Positions 1 to 11,298 of a stretch of 64,000 bases of DNA are shown in pieces. Every line of letters starts with the position of its first letter. Within the stretch, counting starts at the first letter, position 1. The stretch comes from Fomitopsis serialis. Taxonomy: Eukaryota > Basidiomycota > Agaricomycetes > Polyporales > Fomitopsidaceae. The position numbers and the translations under genes were made by a program. The stretch is from NCBI RefSeq assembly GCF_022376445.1, contig NW_025955120.1, positions 27,306 to 91,305 on the forward strand. Reading direction: 5' to 3'. The notes beneath the pieces are model-generated. The model had not been told where the DNA came from, searched no databases, and saw nothing but the letters and a program-made list of their open reading frames with translations.

Positions 1-640
1 CTCGTCCGTTGCCTGTCAGCTCGCACTAACGTTGACTCCTGGTATGCAATCGTTGCTACTTATACCATGACAGACATGACACCTCTGGATTGTTTGCTAC
101 CGTGCTACGGTTGTTCTTGATTCAAGCTCATGTTCGTGTTCAAGATTCTCTGTTATCTTGTGTCGATCCTCGAAGCACTGACCTCGACTGAGACAGACTA
201 CGGCCTGAGTAATCTCTGCACGTGATCGTCCTGGATCGCGGACTACCGTGACATTCTTGTCGAAGAAGGCATTCTCGATGCACTCAACTACGTTGTTATC
301 ACACCATGCTCAACCAGTCTCGAAAACCGAAGCTAGTAGGAGGAGTCACAGCGGCTGAGACCAGTGACCGAGATCGCGCACATTCCCCCGCTGAGTCAGT
401 CAGTCAGAATCGGGAAGCTCTCATCTAGAACTTTTCAGTCATAAGTATTGCGGGTATCGTCACTCTCGCCGCTATGCAGAAGACATGTCTATGTCTGACG
501 TCTATCTATCATTGCATTTCAACGCGGAGTGACAACGCATGATGCAATCCCAAGTTGTGTTATCACCGTGAAGTTCAGTAAGTCACAGCCGGGTTTTTGT
601 GTGCGCGGGGGCTACTCATTTAATGGGTTGTTTTCAGGGT
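1..640. other. No gene recognised
   Basis: No open frame, splice pattern or motif that I could support. The missing N-terminal exons of the GH30-like gene would be expected here, but I could not find them. Confidence 0.5.
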
Positions 641-1908
641 ACTTTGGAGCCGGCTTACCGGCATGGCAAGGTACGAAACAGTTAGCGTACAGCGAGCCCG
701 ACGACACTTTCGGCAGCTGCACTCAAGAGGGTATGCAGGTTGTCCCTCAACAGCGCGCGGAGGTTGTGACTACCCTCGCTGCATCGCTGAACGCAGCCGG
801 CCTCTCTACGCAGGTCATCTCTGATGAGTCTTCCGAAACAAGTCAGTCGGCTCGTTTCCCAAACGATGTGTGGGACCTTCTAAATGGGCTGTACAGCCAA
901 CTACTCGAACGACGAGCCGGTTTGGCTCAATGTGACCGTGGGCGAGTCTTTAGGTGGGAACTGCCACCACCTGTACGATTTTGCAAGTGCGGCGACCCAA
1001 CAAGAGGTCTTTGCGCACGGGCGCAACTTGAGCGGCGGCGTGCCAACCTGGTTCACGGAGATATGCTGTGAGTACGACGACGCTAGGATATTTGTTCAAT
1101 TGACGTCATCTGGGATCAGGCTACAATGCGGCGAACTCAGATGATTCCGACAATCCTCTCGCCGAACTCACTTTCGGCTCGCAGTATGATCCTACAATGC
1201 TTAGCGGCCTCCGTATGGCGCATATTGTTTGGCAGTCATTCACTTATGCAGAAGACTCGCATTGGTAAGTGGGCGTACATCGGTCGAATCCGTACCTATT
1301 GAATGTTATGTCTATTCCAAGGGACTGGTGGACTGCGCTCTCTAACGAAATAGGTTGCACGCTCAGCAGTAACGCTACGTGCTGGGATGGCATCCAGTCT
1401 AGTGGGGAGGACGACGGTAAGACTCACTGCAGGATACCAGTTCCTCGTTGGCATGGCTGACTAGCCTTTGACCAGGTCTTCTCTACTACGACCCCGACCA
1501 CAGCGGCTCGCAGAACTACGACATCAAGGCTACCAAGCGCTACTCCGTGCTGAAGCACTTCACAAAGGGGCTCCCGTCGGCTCCATCCGCCGCGCCGTCA
1601 CGCCCGACTCTGACACCGACGACGACGCATGGTGCGTCCTCGCGTTCGACTACGACTCGTCCTGCGCGCAGTACAGCACGTGTGACCAGGTGCCGTACTC
1701 CGTCGTCGCGATGAACGCGCAGTGGAACGCCTCAAGCATCACTCTGTCGGGCGGCGGCACATTCGAGCTCACACAGCCCGTTACGATGTTCCGCACGAGT
1801 GTGGCGGAGGACTACGCGGAGGTGCAGGTGCCGACTCTGAGCGCGAATGGCAGTCTCTTTATTGACGCGCCGGAGATGAGCATCTTCACCATATTCTTCC
1901 AATTGTGA
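640..1908 (+). pseudogene. GH30-like endo-glycosidase relic (endo-beta-1,6-galactanase-like), 3' part
   Basis: Recognisable pieces of a secreted GH30-type (clan A) hydrolase. In order they are a QEGMQV...QRAEVV block near 730-800, an HHLYDFA block near 970, PTWFTEIC near 1045 (Glu is the likely nucleophile position), GSQYDPTMLSGLRMAHI near 1175, SHW-DWWTALSNEIGC across an intron near 1262-1320, GLLYYDPD near 1475, and a C-terminal beta-sandwich ending at the TGA at 1906-1908. Introns with good donors lie near 1066, 1265 and 1417. Two things suggest decay: the N-terminal exons are absent, and near 1565-1575 the frame carrying LKHFTK must shift by one base to reach PVGSIRRAV inside a GGGG run. 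The family call is from memory of fungal GH30-like proteins. A homopolymer sequencing error is the alternative to a true frameshift. Confidence 0.6.
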
Positions 1909-2820
1909 GCCCTCGCCCTGACTACAAACAATAGTATTTATCACGCGGTACCTCACTAGAGGCCTGACGTGTTCTATATTCCAGATCTCGGGGTCTTCAC
2001 GACAGAAGGCCTCGTCCAAGATGATTTTTTTTTCGTCCCGGTGGAATGGATAGCTCACATGGCAGCACCTCCGTAGGTGTTGGTGCGGTCCCCGTTTCTC
2101 GTCAGTATGGCGTTCGCATCCGCACCGCCCCCTTGTCTATACATTCGTCGCGTAGTTCCCCTCGTTCTCCGTGCATACAGAATTTCACATGCTCGTACCG
2201 CACATTACCAAAACTCACCCGTTGGAGGACGCCATGCCATACATCATCGATCATCCCTTGCTTGTGATGAAGCAGTCTTCGACAAAGAGAATGCGGCCTG
2301 CGGTCTGCGAGACATATTTGTACGTCTTCTTGCAACATGCCCGCATCACTCAACGCAGAGTGCGACTCGGAGTAGTAGTGCGTACTCTGTAGATGTATTT
2401 TGTATCGATCGACGGCCCGAGGCTTGTTCTTCAACTATCATCTGTCTAACTCGAGCACAATACATCCATCTGATTCTCCTGGCTTCGAGAAACCGTCATG
2501 CAGGTGCGGTATGTGATCATAAGTGAGCATGAACATCTTAGGTTCCCATGCCAGCGACGTCTCGACCCGTGTTCCAGCCATGGTCATTCTGCGCGCTGAG
2601 ATCGCCGGACGGATTAATAGAGCGGTAATAACGATGACGACTCTGTACTCACGGCACGGCACTCCATGGGACAATACCTGCGAGGGTGCAGGGCAGCAAG
2701 GACGTCAATCTGTGCCACCTCTAGGACTCTCGATATCTTGACCTTCTCGCTGTGCCTCTCCTCCGGTATTTGGCTGCGTGGCCTGCGCACGATGGATTCT
2801 TTCCATGTCCTCACGCCAGA
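1909..2820. other. Intergenic, no gene seen
   Basis: Short overlapping frames on both strands with no family resemblance and no credible exon chain. Confidence 0.4.
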
Positions 2821-4319
2821 CTATGAAATCTTGGTAATTATGCATGGTGCTATGAAGGGCACTGAGCTTTCCCCCGCAGTCTGAGTCAATAGTATCACAT
2901 ACGTTAGTATACCTCGTCCTTCTGAGTGTGGCATCTTCTGCCTGGCGAGTTCATCCCACCGCTCTCGGAGTGCTGAACCCGGCTCCAGTGTGCCAGAGGT
3001 CCAGGTATCATCATGAGTGTCGAAGCCTAGACAGATGCCGCGTGACACGACAATACTGGAGAAGTGCTCCTCCTGCAGTATGCTGTCCAATCGTCCCAAC
3101 ACACTATCTTGCTCCATCGTCGTTAGCATTTCGCCCAGGTCATCGGCCATGTGGTCTGTCCGAATGACCAACATGACAGACATGGCCTGGAAGTGTTTTG
3201 AGGTGATGCGAGACAATATGTACGGGATCCAGGGCCACGCTGCATAGGGGTGATATAGGTGGATCTCCAACCTCCACAGGCGGTCGTGGTGTGAAAGGTT
3301 GTAGTGTCGCTCTATAGGCACGAATCAATCAGCCAATTGCTTCAGAGATAATGACATAAAACTTTCCGACAGTAGCATCAATTGTCCCATCAGGCATGGG
3401 AGTAGGATCGACCCAGAACCTGAGCCCAACCACATCCGCAGATGTGGAACTTGCATCCAGCAGAGTCTGACTGCGGCTAGCTGCCGACTCGGGGGGACCC
3501 AACTCGCCAACTACCGCAAGAATGAGAACACGCACGCGAGAAGCCCGGCTGATCTGCACGAGAAAGTCTTCGAGTTCTGGTGCAACCCATCGCACTCCGA
3601 GATACTCCATGTTGGCACAGTTCAGCGGAAGAGAGCCGGGGAAGACCTGCTGTTTCTGCAAACAGTCGACATTGATGCATGATAACTCTCTCAGCCGCGG
3701 GAGTGCCGAAACGAGGCGGGACAGCAGGGAAACGCTGGACAAGGTAACGTCGATGATGTTCAGAGTGTTAATGGAGCTGAACCTGGATAGGTAGCCGACG
3801 TCCACCATTCGAACCGCGCCCGCGATCCATTTAGCATCTGTGATGGTGATCCTCGACAACCTGGGAGCCTTGCCAGCGAGCATGACGGCAAATGTCCCCA
3901 TGTGCCCAATCGGCTGACGGTACCCAGGTAAGGCACCGGATATGATGACCTGTTGGACGGCCTCACGGAGGCGCGGTCTTTCACGAAGCGTCTTGAAGAG
4001 TGAGAGGACATCTTCCCGACGTCGTAGATGGATACGTTGACGAAGATGGTACCACGTCAGGTAGTACCAGTCTTGGCATACGAGCGCGCAGGACGCGAGA
4101 GTAGATAGATGTGGGTCGCTCGTCAGGGACACGTATTTGTGATCCACTCCGGTTGCTACGTGGTCGATAATTCGTCCACAGACCTCAACAGGAAGTTGCG
4201 GAATCGATGGACATCGAGGAATGCCCTCGGACGTTGCAGCTGTACTATATTCCTCATGTTAAGACCATGTAACTCGCGTATGTGGACAACGAAACTTACA
4301 TCCAGTCGTCTTCCTCCAT
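2821..4319 (-). CDS. F-box protein with leucine-rich-type C-terminal region
   Basis: Predicted substrate adaptor of an SCF ubiquitin ligase, by family. Exon 1 is 4319-4300 (ATG, reading MEEDDW); a 55 bp intron (4299-4245, GTAAGT...TATAG) joins it to exon 2. Exon 2 reads IPQLPVEVCGRIIDHVA and then CALVCQDW, a typical F-box core at about residues 19-60, followed by leucine-rich segments such as LSRFSSINTLNII and LLSRLVSALPRLREL. The frame stops at 3329, but a second coding block directly downstream (3310 to about 2885, containing RLDSILQEEHF and an LRERWDEL motif) has the look of the usual C-terminal end of these proteins. A second intron near 3320-3385 (CTGAT branch, CCTATAG acceptor) is therefore likely; its donor is uncertain. 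Large F-box expansions are normal in Agaricomycetes. The target is unknown. Confidence 0.7.
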
Positions 4320-4596
4320 TTTGTCGGTGTCCCAGTGACCACGCAGCCTTCAAGTTCACGGTAGTACCGATGTCGATGAAGGCTCAAGACTTCGTGCGCG
4401 TGTGAGATCAATCGATCACCACGCAGACCCTCGACGACGACGAAGACGCGCTACTTACATATGTAGGTAGGAGCTGGGTACCAGGGTAGGAGGACGTACG
4501 ATCGTCCCACAGAAGCCGCTGCTGACCCGCCTGTGCAGTGCACTCTTTTCGGCGAGAGGTCTAGCAATACTTATTTAGCTGTAACACCACGACGGT
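4320..4596. other. Intergenic; ends at the element's target site
   Basis: No gene. The last six bases (4591-4596, GACGGT) repeat directly after the inverted-repeat element at 6033-6038. Confidence 0.5.
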
Positions 4597-4863
4597 TACC
4601 GTTACCCGCTAGTCCGTGGATGAAGGTCCCGCGCCACACGCCTCAGCCACCTCGCGTCTCGCGGCCGTCGCCTTCATGCAATGCCCAATACCTCGCTCGA
4701 AACTCATCGTATGGCCTTGGCGACCTCATTTTCGGAATCTACGCGTCAAACACTACTCAGGCATGATGTCAGAAAGGCCAAATTGAGAGGCAGCTGCGCG
4801 CAAGACCCCACAAGAGTCCGGACGAGTCGGCGAACACCCGCACGCAGCGTAAACGGCGCGTGA
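4597..4863 (+). repeat. Left terminal inverted repeat
   Basis: 267 bp, pairs with 5761-6032 in inverse orientation. Confidence 0.8.
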
Positions 4864-5760
4864 GTGCCATAGTATATACATCGTGGGCCAGGAGACTAGG
4901 GTAGGCTGTAGGGTGACTGAACTATAGTATCGCGTATACGACGCGATGGAACAGCGGCGAGTATCGACTCGACGCGCAGGTGCTTGAGGGTTGGGGCGCA
5001 GATCGGAGAGCTCGGGGGAAAAACTCTAAGGTTCGTATTTCTGTCTGTCTACTTATACATGTACATTGGTACTGATCAAATATGATGGTGTCGGATGGCG
5101 CATGTCGCACACGGTAGCCTTGAGGCTACCGTCCAAGGCGGGCGATGTTCAGCCGGCGATAAGCGACAGCGCAAGCATACGACGAGGACCGCATATCGGC
5201 CTCGAGTCCAAGGTGAGTTTTATTAGTACAATTCTATCTATACGGATCTAACATTCCGACATATAGTATGTCCCGGACACGGAGATCTCGAGCTCAGGAG
5301 TCAAGACCGTTCAAGTGGGTTCATCACTCGGGTGCACATACTGTACAGTGTGCAATTGTCAATGGTCGTGAATCTTGGCTCTAGGCCTTGGTATTGGTGC
5401 AATGGTAGACCCTTGATGCACTCATGAAATATTGCATACAGCGTAGAATACCATTTGATTGTTAGGTGTGAGATTATACCCAACAGTCATGAAGACCACT
5501 GTATCAGCTCGGCTGGACCTCCTACGAGCAGTAGTATTATATCGACAGCGATACATATATGAAGATTGGATATACTGTGCGACATAACTTATAATGTGGC
5601 GAACCAGTATCCCATAAGCCCGGGACTGCTCGCGCGAGTACAGAAGGACGAAAGGACAACAACACGAGCAGTGAAGACTCACTATACAAACAGCTTCAAC
5701 CCTGGCTCAATCTACCACTCATAGCACCCTCCAGCCTCCCGACACGCGATATGTGACACG

Positions 5761-6032
5761 CACGCGCCGTTTACGCTGCGTGCGGGTCACGGTGTTCGCC
5801 GACTCGTCCGGACTCTTGTGGGGTCTTGCGCGCAGCTGCCTCTCAATTTGGCCTTTCTGACATCATGCCTGAGTAGTGTTTGACGCGTAGATTCCGAAAA
5901 TGAGGTCGCCAAGGCCATACGATGAGTTTCGAGCGAGGTATTGGGCATTGCATGAAGGCGACGGCCGCGAGACGCGAGGTGGCTGAGGCGTGTGGCGCGG
6001 GACCTTCATCCACGGACTAGCGGGTAACGGTA
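5761..6032 (-). repeat. Right terminal inverted repeat
   Basis: 272 bp, pairs with 4597-4863; carries 6 extra bases relative to the left arm. Confidence 0.8.
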
Positions 6033-6099
6033 GACGGTGTCACTTTACGTAATTTTCCATGTCTTGCTGCATACCCTCACGTCGTCTAACTTCGTCGCA

Positions 6100-6661
6100 A
6101 TGACCTGGGTGCTTGGCTGGGTTGCTCAACAAACCGTTCTGTAGGAAGCTTTCCAAAGAGTTCAATCTTGCCACTGAGTCGGATCCCAATGACGTCGACC
6201 ACGAGTGTGCAGCCGCCGAATTCATCGCACAGAAGACGGGATGGCCCTATCTCAAGGAGTGCTGGGTTGGCGAGTCCACCGAGCTCGTCTTCGGTGTCTA
6301 CATAGACTATAGAAACAGAGCCTATCCTCCCAAGCGGATCGAGCGGTCGCGCTCGCCACCTATCGAGCTCGCGGATAGGCTGGACGACTGGATGCCACTC
6401 ATGTGCCAGTGCCACGTGAAGTGGTTCCGCTACGTGGACGCGTCCTACTCGCCACGGGAAGGGGAGAAATACCTGAGGTGGACCTCCGGGAGGATGACGA
6501 CTTGGGCGACACATCCAGGTTTGACCCATACACTCCCGGCAGCGCCGACGGGGATGAAGAGGACGATGCGTACAGCGATGACGGTGTGGAATACGGAGAC
6601 GATGAAGGTTACGACGATGAGTCTGTCGGATGGGATGGGGGGGATGTCCAATACGTGGAGG
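6100..6661 (+). pseudogene. Family 1 copy A (MTWV-GWPLY family), frameshifted
   Basis: Starts ATG at 6100 reading MTWVLGW, then one extra base breaks the frame; the next frame continues LLNKPF...ESDPNDVDHE...ECWVGESTELVFGVYIDYRNRAYPPK...WFRYVDASYSPREGE. A second shift near 6465 moves to the acidic tail frame (EVDLREDDDLGD...DGDEEDDAYSDD). It resembles copies B (18.3 kb) and M (50.8 kb), which share the DYRDRAH-type block, more than the other copies. It is the only family member outside the 17.8-51.4 kb cluster and lies about 70 bp from the inverted-repeat element. The two frame breaks make a functional product unlikely unless they are sequence errors. Confidence 0.7.
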
Positions 6662-7075
6662 TAGGTGTTCAGTGCGACGGAAGTCTCGAATGCGAGAAGT
6701 GTGTTGATGGCTCTCGCGATGCGTTCTATACCATCAATTGGTGCTCTACTACCCTATGCCCACACACCCGAAGATCCTCCGAGTCGTATAATGTACATAC
6801 TGTATCATACCTACGGTGTCGTACTATTCTCAGATGTGTTGTTGTGTTCCGCAACCATGCGCGAATAAGATAGGGTTGACCAAAAAATGCATGCCCGGTA
6901 TCGCAAGGTTCCGTGAAGTAGTCGTGCGTTCGTTACAAGCGTTGTTGCACAGACGTGCCTAGCGTTTTCATGCGCCTGTGACTGTGAACATTGAGATATA
7001 TGATACATAAAATTGTTATGCACGTACTGGAATATAGTATAACCCAAGAGCCTCCCTGGCGAGTACCGAAATTTC
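6662..7075. other. Intergenic, no gene seen
   Basis: AT-rich stretch between convergent genes; nothing recognisable. Confidence 0.4.
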
Positions 7076-8305
7076 AGTCAGGATCCTGCTCGAGCTCTCG
7101 ATAGAACGGCCGCGAGGAGTCCAGGGACGTCGTTTGCTTGTACATGCGCACCGACGATGTCGCCCACATCCTCTTTGAGGCCCTCGATCTGTGCATCTGC
7201 TAGCTGTCTCGTATTAGGCACGAACAGTAGGACGATGCGGATAGGTCGTCGGCGCGTGTCAGGGCCAGACGTCGGCGTGATGGAATATGCGAGGTGTAGT
7301 TCATTTTCGGACACGGAACGGAAGGACTCGAGAGAATGTAGCGAGCGGTGTAGTGCCAGCGACGCTATAAACCTATCGTGCCGATCAGGAACCCTCCATG
7401 CACAGAATGCGACGCTGCATACCAGTCGTACAGCCCGCGGACCCGTCCGTCCTGAACATCTGCTTCGCCCGCACGGACAAGCTTCTCAGCATCCGCTCGC
7501 TCTATACGGAGCCGCTCGACGTCGCGTGCCCCTTCCTTGACATTATCCTTGACCTCATCAATGTTCGCATTGATGCCCTGCAGCTCATCGTCGAGCTTCT
7601 GCATCTCTTCGACCTGTGCGTCGAGCTGCGCGTTGGCTGACGTGACAGTGAGACGCGGATGCGGGTGTGCTTGTCTCAAGCGAGTGAGCTGTAGCCGCGC
7701 GTCGAGAATGTTCCGCGCAAGATCGGAGGCCTCTGATGTGAGTGCCTTGGCTTTATTGTAATCTGCGAGGGCAACGTAGGTACGTTCGCATGCTAGAAGG
7801 ATGTAAACACGACTCACCTTGCTCTACTAGCGGCGCAAGGGTACGAATGTCACTATCTTTCTCTGCTAGCTGAGCCTTAGCTATCCGTAGAGCCTCCTTC
7901 TTCTGTTCATTCGCGAGTGCCAGTCGTTCGTTGTCTTCGGCGTTGATGTTCGGTGCGTCGTCGCTCACGATCGTCTTGATGTATTGATCTTTCGCCTTTT
8001 GCTCAAGGTACTGCATCTTGAGCTTCCGCAAAAACGCCTATAGGTTGGCTGCGTAAGTCGCGTATATCAGCCATAGTGCAAGCACGGACCACTTGCGATG
8101 CAAGATGTACCCCGACGATAGCGGGGTCTGTGAGACCTGTCCTCCCTTGAAACAGCTGTCCGGCATCGCCATCGAGCGAGTCCTGCTGAGAGTCAAATTG
8201 CTCGCGGTAGTTGACCAGATGAAATTGGGTTTGTTCGAGTGTCGTTTGCAATGTCCTTGCGGCCTCTAGTTTCGCCGTATGCTCGCTGTTGGCAGACGTA
8301 GGCAT
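7076..8305 (-). CDS. Coiled-coil protein, probably kinetochore Sos7-like
   Basis: ATG at 8305. Likely exons: 8305 to about 8110; about 8036 to 7820 (FLRKLKMQYLEQKAKDQY...RTLAPLVEQ); about 7763-7429 (DYNKAKALTSEASDLA... coiled coil with LDARLQLTRLRQAHPHP); and about 7381-7078 (SLALHRSLHSLESFRSV, then a C-terminal globular end with VPNTRQLADAQIEGL and VQANDVPGLLAAVL). Long heptad-rich helices dominate the middle. The order of blocks matches my memory of basidiomycete proteins annotated as kinetochore Sos7 coiled-coil domain proteins, which act with Spc7 at centromeres; this is recall, not a search. Transcribed divergently from the gene at 8642 across a ~340 bp shared promoter region. Confidence 0.55.
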
Positions 8306-8641
8306 GTTTCAATCGCTAATCTTGTGGTCGCAATCAACGTAGAGAATGTATGATTCCAGCCACGAACAACAGTGTGGATTTAGGTCGCGAAATGCAGTGA
8401 TCGGAGTGAGAGACGATGACTGGAGCGGCGCGTCGCGACGCGCCGGCGGCGAAATGAACACGTCCACGTGATCAAGGACTTAGTGACCGATGCCGTACAT
8501 TCACGTGATCGTGACGCGACGGGCGCAGCGCCTGCGTTTTGAACTTGAACCAAACTCGAACCTTGATGTTCCCTTGATGCCCGCCAGCCCCTTCTCCCTA
8601 GCACCCGCCCTCGCACACCGCTCAGCAAGTCAACCCGCGAA
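8306..8641. promoter_or_regulatory. Divergent promoter region
   Basis: 336 bp between two divergent ATGs (8305 - and 8642 +). CT-rich pyrimidine tracts precede the 8642 ATG, as usual for basidiomycete promoters. No specific factor site identified. Confidence 0.4.
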
Positions 8642-10823
8642 ATGGGCTTCTTCAAGCGAATATTCTCTCTCAGCGGCCGTCGCAAGAAAGACAAGCGAAA
8701 ACAGTCGCATGGCCCGCTCGTGACCGACGCCGAGGGTCGCATCTTGCGCTCTGAGGACCAAGTGCCCGACACAGATGCCACCCGTCTTCTGCGCTCTGCG
8801 TCGGCGCGCTGGGCAAGCACGGATGCTGTCCAGTCGCTTGCTCCGCGTACGTGCAGTATACAGACTGTTTCACCGATGACTGACGCATTCACTAGCTTCC
8901 GTAAATCATCTTTCCGTCCCAGCGTCGCCCGCACAATCCCTTCAAACCCTTGCAAGCAGTCTTAAGCGCAGTAACACATACTCCGTGCAAGTTCTTAGTC
9001 GCACCCAACACTCGCGCACCGAATTCCCTAACGCCAACCCCCGCATTGACGACCGCAAGCAGCCTTGCACACCACAACAAACTCATGACCAGCATATAAC
9101 CGACAACGCAGGTGAAGCAGCACCTGCACTACCTGCCATGAAGGCCGTAACCTACACACCCCGAGACGAGAATCGCCTGCGTGCGCTGCGCAGAGATCCG
9201 TCCGTTCTCAGTCTGCTCAACATGTATGACAATCACGGGCGGCTAGATGAGCACGCTTTCTCGAACAGCCCACCGAACTCAGCGCCCATTCAGGAGGGTC
9301 GCGAACAGACTAAACGTGGTGGATCAACCTTGCGCCAGCTTCTAGGGGACGCAGAGATGCGCGGCGAAGCTACCGAGAGAGACATCTCTTGGGCAGACCG
9401 CTTTCTGCAGTACGTTTACTACACTGCTGCGTAGCATATGCAAAGTCAACTCACATCTCTTAGGCAAGCAGGGTCTGCGGTTTCATCCACATCATCTCTC
9501 CCTCTGGTCACTCCAGACAACGCCGACAACGCTTTCATTCACGGCGATACCGCTTACAATGACTGCAGCGCATCTGCCGAAAACTCTAGTGAGCTCTTGG
9601 ACGGCCATCCTGCGATATCATCGCTGGAAGTGGAGGTCAGCGGTACGAGCGATGTTCTGGACCCAGATCAACCCATTTCTGTCGCCGACAATCTTGTCAC
9701 ATCCCCCAAGACACCGCAGCAAGCAAACCACGTTTTTGGCTTCTTGAGCGAACGTCGTCGCTCAGTACGCTCCCAAACAGGGTCCGCGTATGGGTTCTCG
9801 ACGATCACCCTGCCGCAGCTCGATAGCGCGTCCGCTTCAAGTCAACCCTCTCAGCCCACATCAGACTCGAGCCCGCAAACGCCGTCTTTTGAGGAATCAC
9901 ATTGGCATACCAACATCTCGCACGCCGAGGTCAAGACTGCTACGGTGATGAAATTGTCTACTGCCCCCGCTGCTGTTTGCAGTCAGGCCATCATCGGCGC
10001 AAAGGCGCCCGTATCGGCGACTGCACCAAGCGTTGCAGAAGCACCCATGCACAAGCTGGAGTTTCTCGAGTTCCCCGAACTGCAGCGTGCGACAACGGGT
10101 TCGTCGGTGCATAGCAATGTCACACGCAGGAGCAGCACTGCGCAACCCTCTCGCATCCCCCGCGGTCCTCGTCCTCGGCGCTCGAAACAGTCACTTAGCC
10201 GTGACCTTCGCCAATCGCAAACCGAACTGCCTCTCGACCTGCAACGGCAGCTCGAGAATACGGTCACGGATACCCAGCTCGGCCGAACGGCATCGGGACA
10301 AAGCCAGCGCCCCGGGAGACCGTACGGGCCCCGCGCGGCGGAGTCCTCCAAGAGTGTTGACACGTTCACTGCTGTTGTGCCGCGCAAGCACCGACGCAGC
10401 ACCTCGCGTACCTCTCTTGTCAACGATCAGTACAACGACGTTGAGGAGATACCTCCGCCTCTACCTCCGAAGTCTGCTGCCTCACGCGCTCAGCGCAGCG
10501 CGCATAGGAAGAAGCCCCCGCGCGCCCCGCGGGATGACGACAAAGAGAACAGCGACGTATCACCGAACCCGAGTCCTGCACTAGCCCGTTCGAAGAGCGC
10601 GGCTATGCCTGGTGCGAGTGTATCTGGACCTTCGACGCCGACGCGCACACGTTCGGTGCTTGACGCACGATACCGCAACGACCTGGCGGATGTCCCCTCA
10701 CCTGCCTCTTCATCGGAGCTATCACCCATCGCAAAGGACATGATGGACAATCTTCGCAAGCAGCGCTTGCGACTTCAGAATGTCGCGCGTAGGTCCGGTA
10801 GGGGCCTTCGCTCAGCATCATAG
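8642..10823 (+). CDS. Ser/Pro-rich orphan protein, 692 aa
   Basis: Three exons close in frame: 8642-8846, 8896-9409, 9464-10823 (introns GTACGT...CACTAG and GTACGT...TCTTAG). The N-terminus is basic (MGFFKRIFSLSGRRKKDKRK), suggesting membrane-surface or nuclear targeting. The rest is low-complexity and rich in Ser, Pro, Thr and Arg, with a proline run (EEIPPPLPPKS), a KEN motif (DDKENSD) that could be a degron, and an Arg/Lys-rich end (DNLRKQRLRLQNVARRSGR). A more ordered helical stretch lies around 9160-9240 (ENRLRALRRDPSVLSLLNMY). No enzyme domain is visible. Conserved-looking exon structure argues for a real gene; function unknown. Confidence 0.7.
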
Positions 10824-11298
10824 TATTTATTGAACCTTACTCGCTCTACGCCTCGCTTCCGTCGTCGTCGGTCGTATTTCGGCTTCATCGTATCGAGTTT
10901 CCCGTGAGCGTGACGAAACCCCTTGTCACGTAGTTCTTCCTAGGCGTATGACCCCCGTATGAGTGACCTATGCAGTGTTAGGCTGTTCTTGGACTTCCTT
11001 CGACTTTCGTGTGTTGTTTGACGTATTGTTAATGGTCATGTTATGTCTTGCCTGGTAGCAGGCCGCGCCTTCCATCATAGTGAACGTTTGAACGCTTACG
11101 GCGGCCATCTTCAGGTTCAGCACAGGCACACAGACCATTGCGGGGAGCGTTCCATTGAGAAGTAGAAAGCACGTAGTGACAGGGAGGGGGGGCAACAAAA
11201 GTTAACAATAAGTTATAGCGTAAAAAGCTTCGTCAGAACACCCAGTGCCCTTATGTTAAAGTCATGTCATGAAAAGAGTTGGTCGTTTGGTCGGTCGT
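10824..11298. other. Convergent intergenic region, no gene seen
   Basis: 3' regions of the orphan gene (+) and the protease (-); no frame of note. Confidence 0.5.

Larger units (their letters stand above)
4597..6032. mobile_element. Non-autonomous DNA element with ~270 bp terminal inverted repeats
   Basis: Left arm 4597-4863 is the near-exact reverse complement of right arm 5761-6032. The clear difference I see is a 6 bp indel in the inner part of the arms (the right arm carries the extra GTGACC). Outer ends begin TACCGTTACCCGCTAGTCC. The hexamer GACGGT sits immediately outside both ends (4591-4596 and 6033-6038), which reads as a target-site duplication. The ~900 bp core (4864-5760) is AT-richer and holds no convincing frame, so no transposase is encoded. 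This fits a MITE or fold-back element moved in trans. The superfamily is not assignable by eye; 6 bp duplications are uncommon. Confidence 0.75.
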
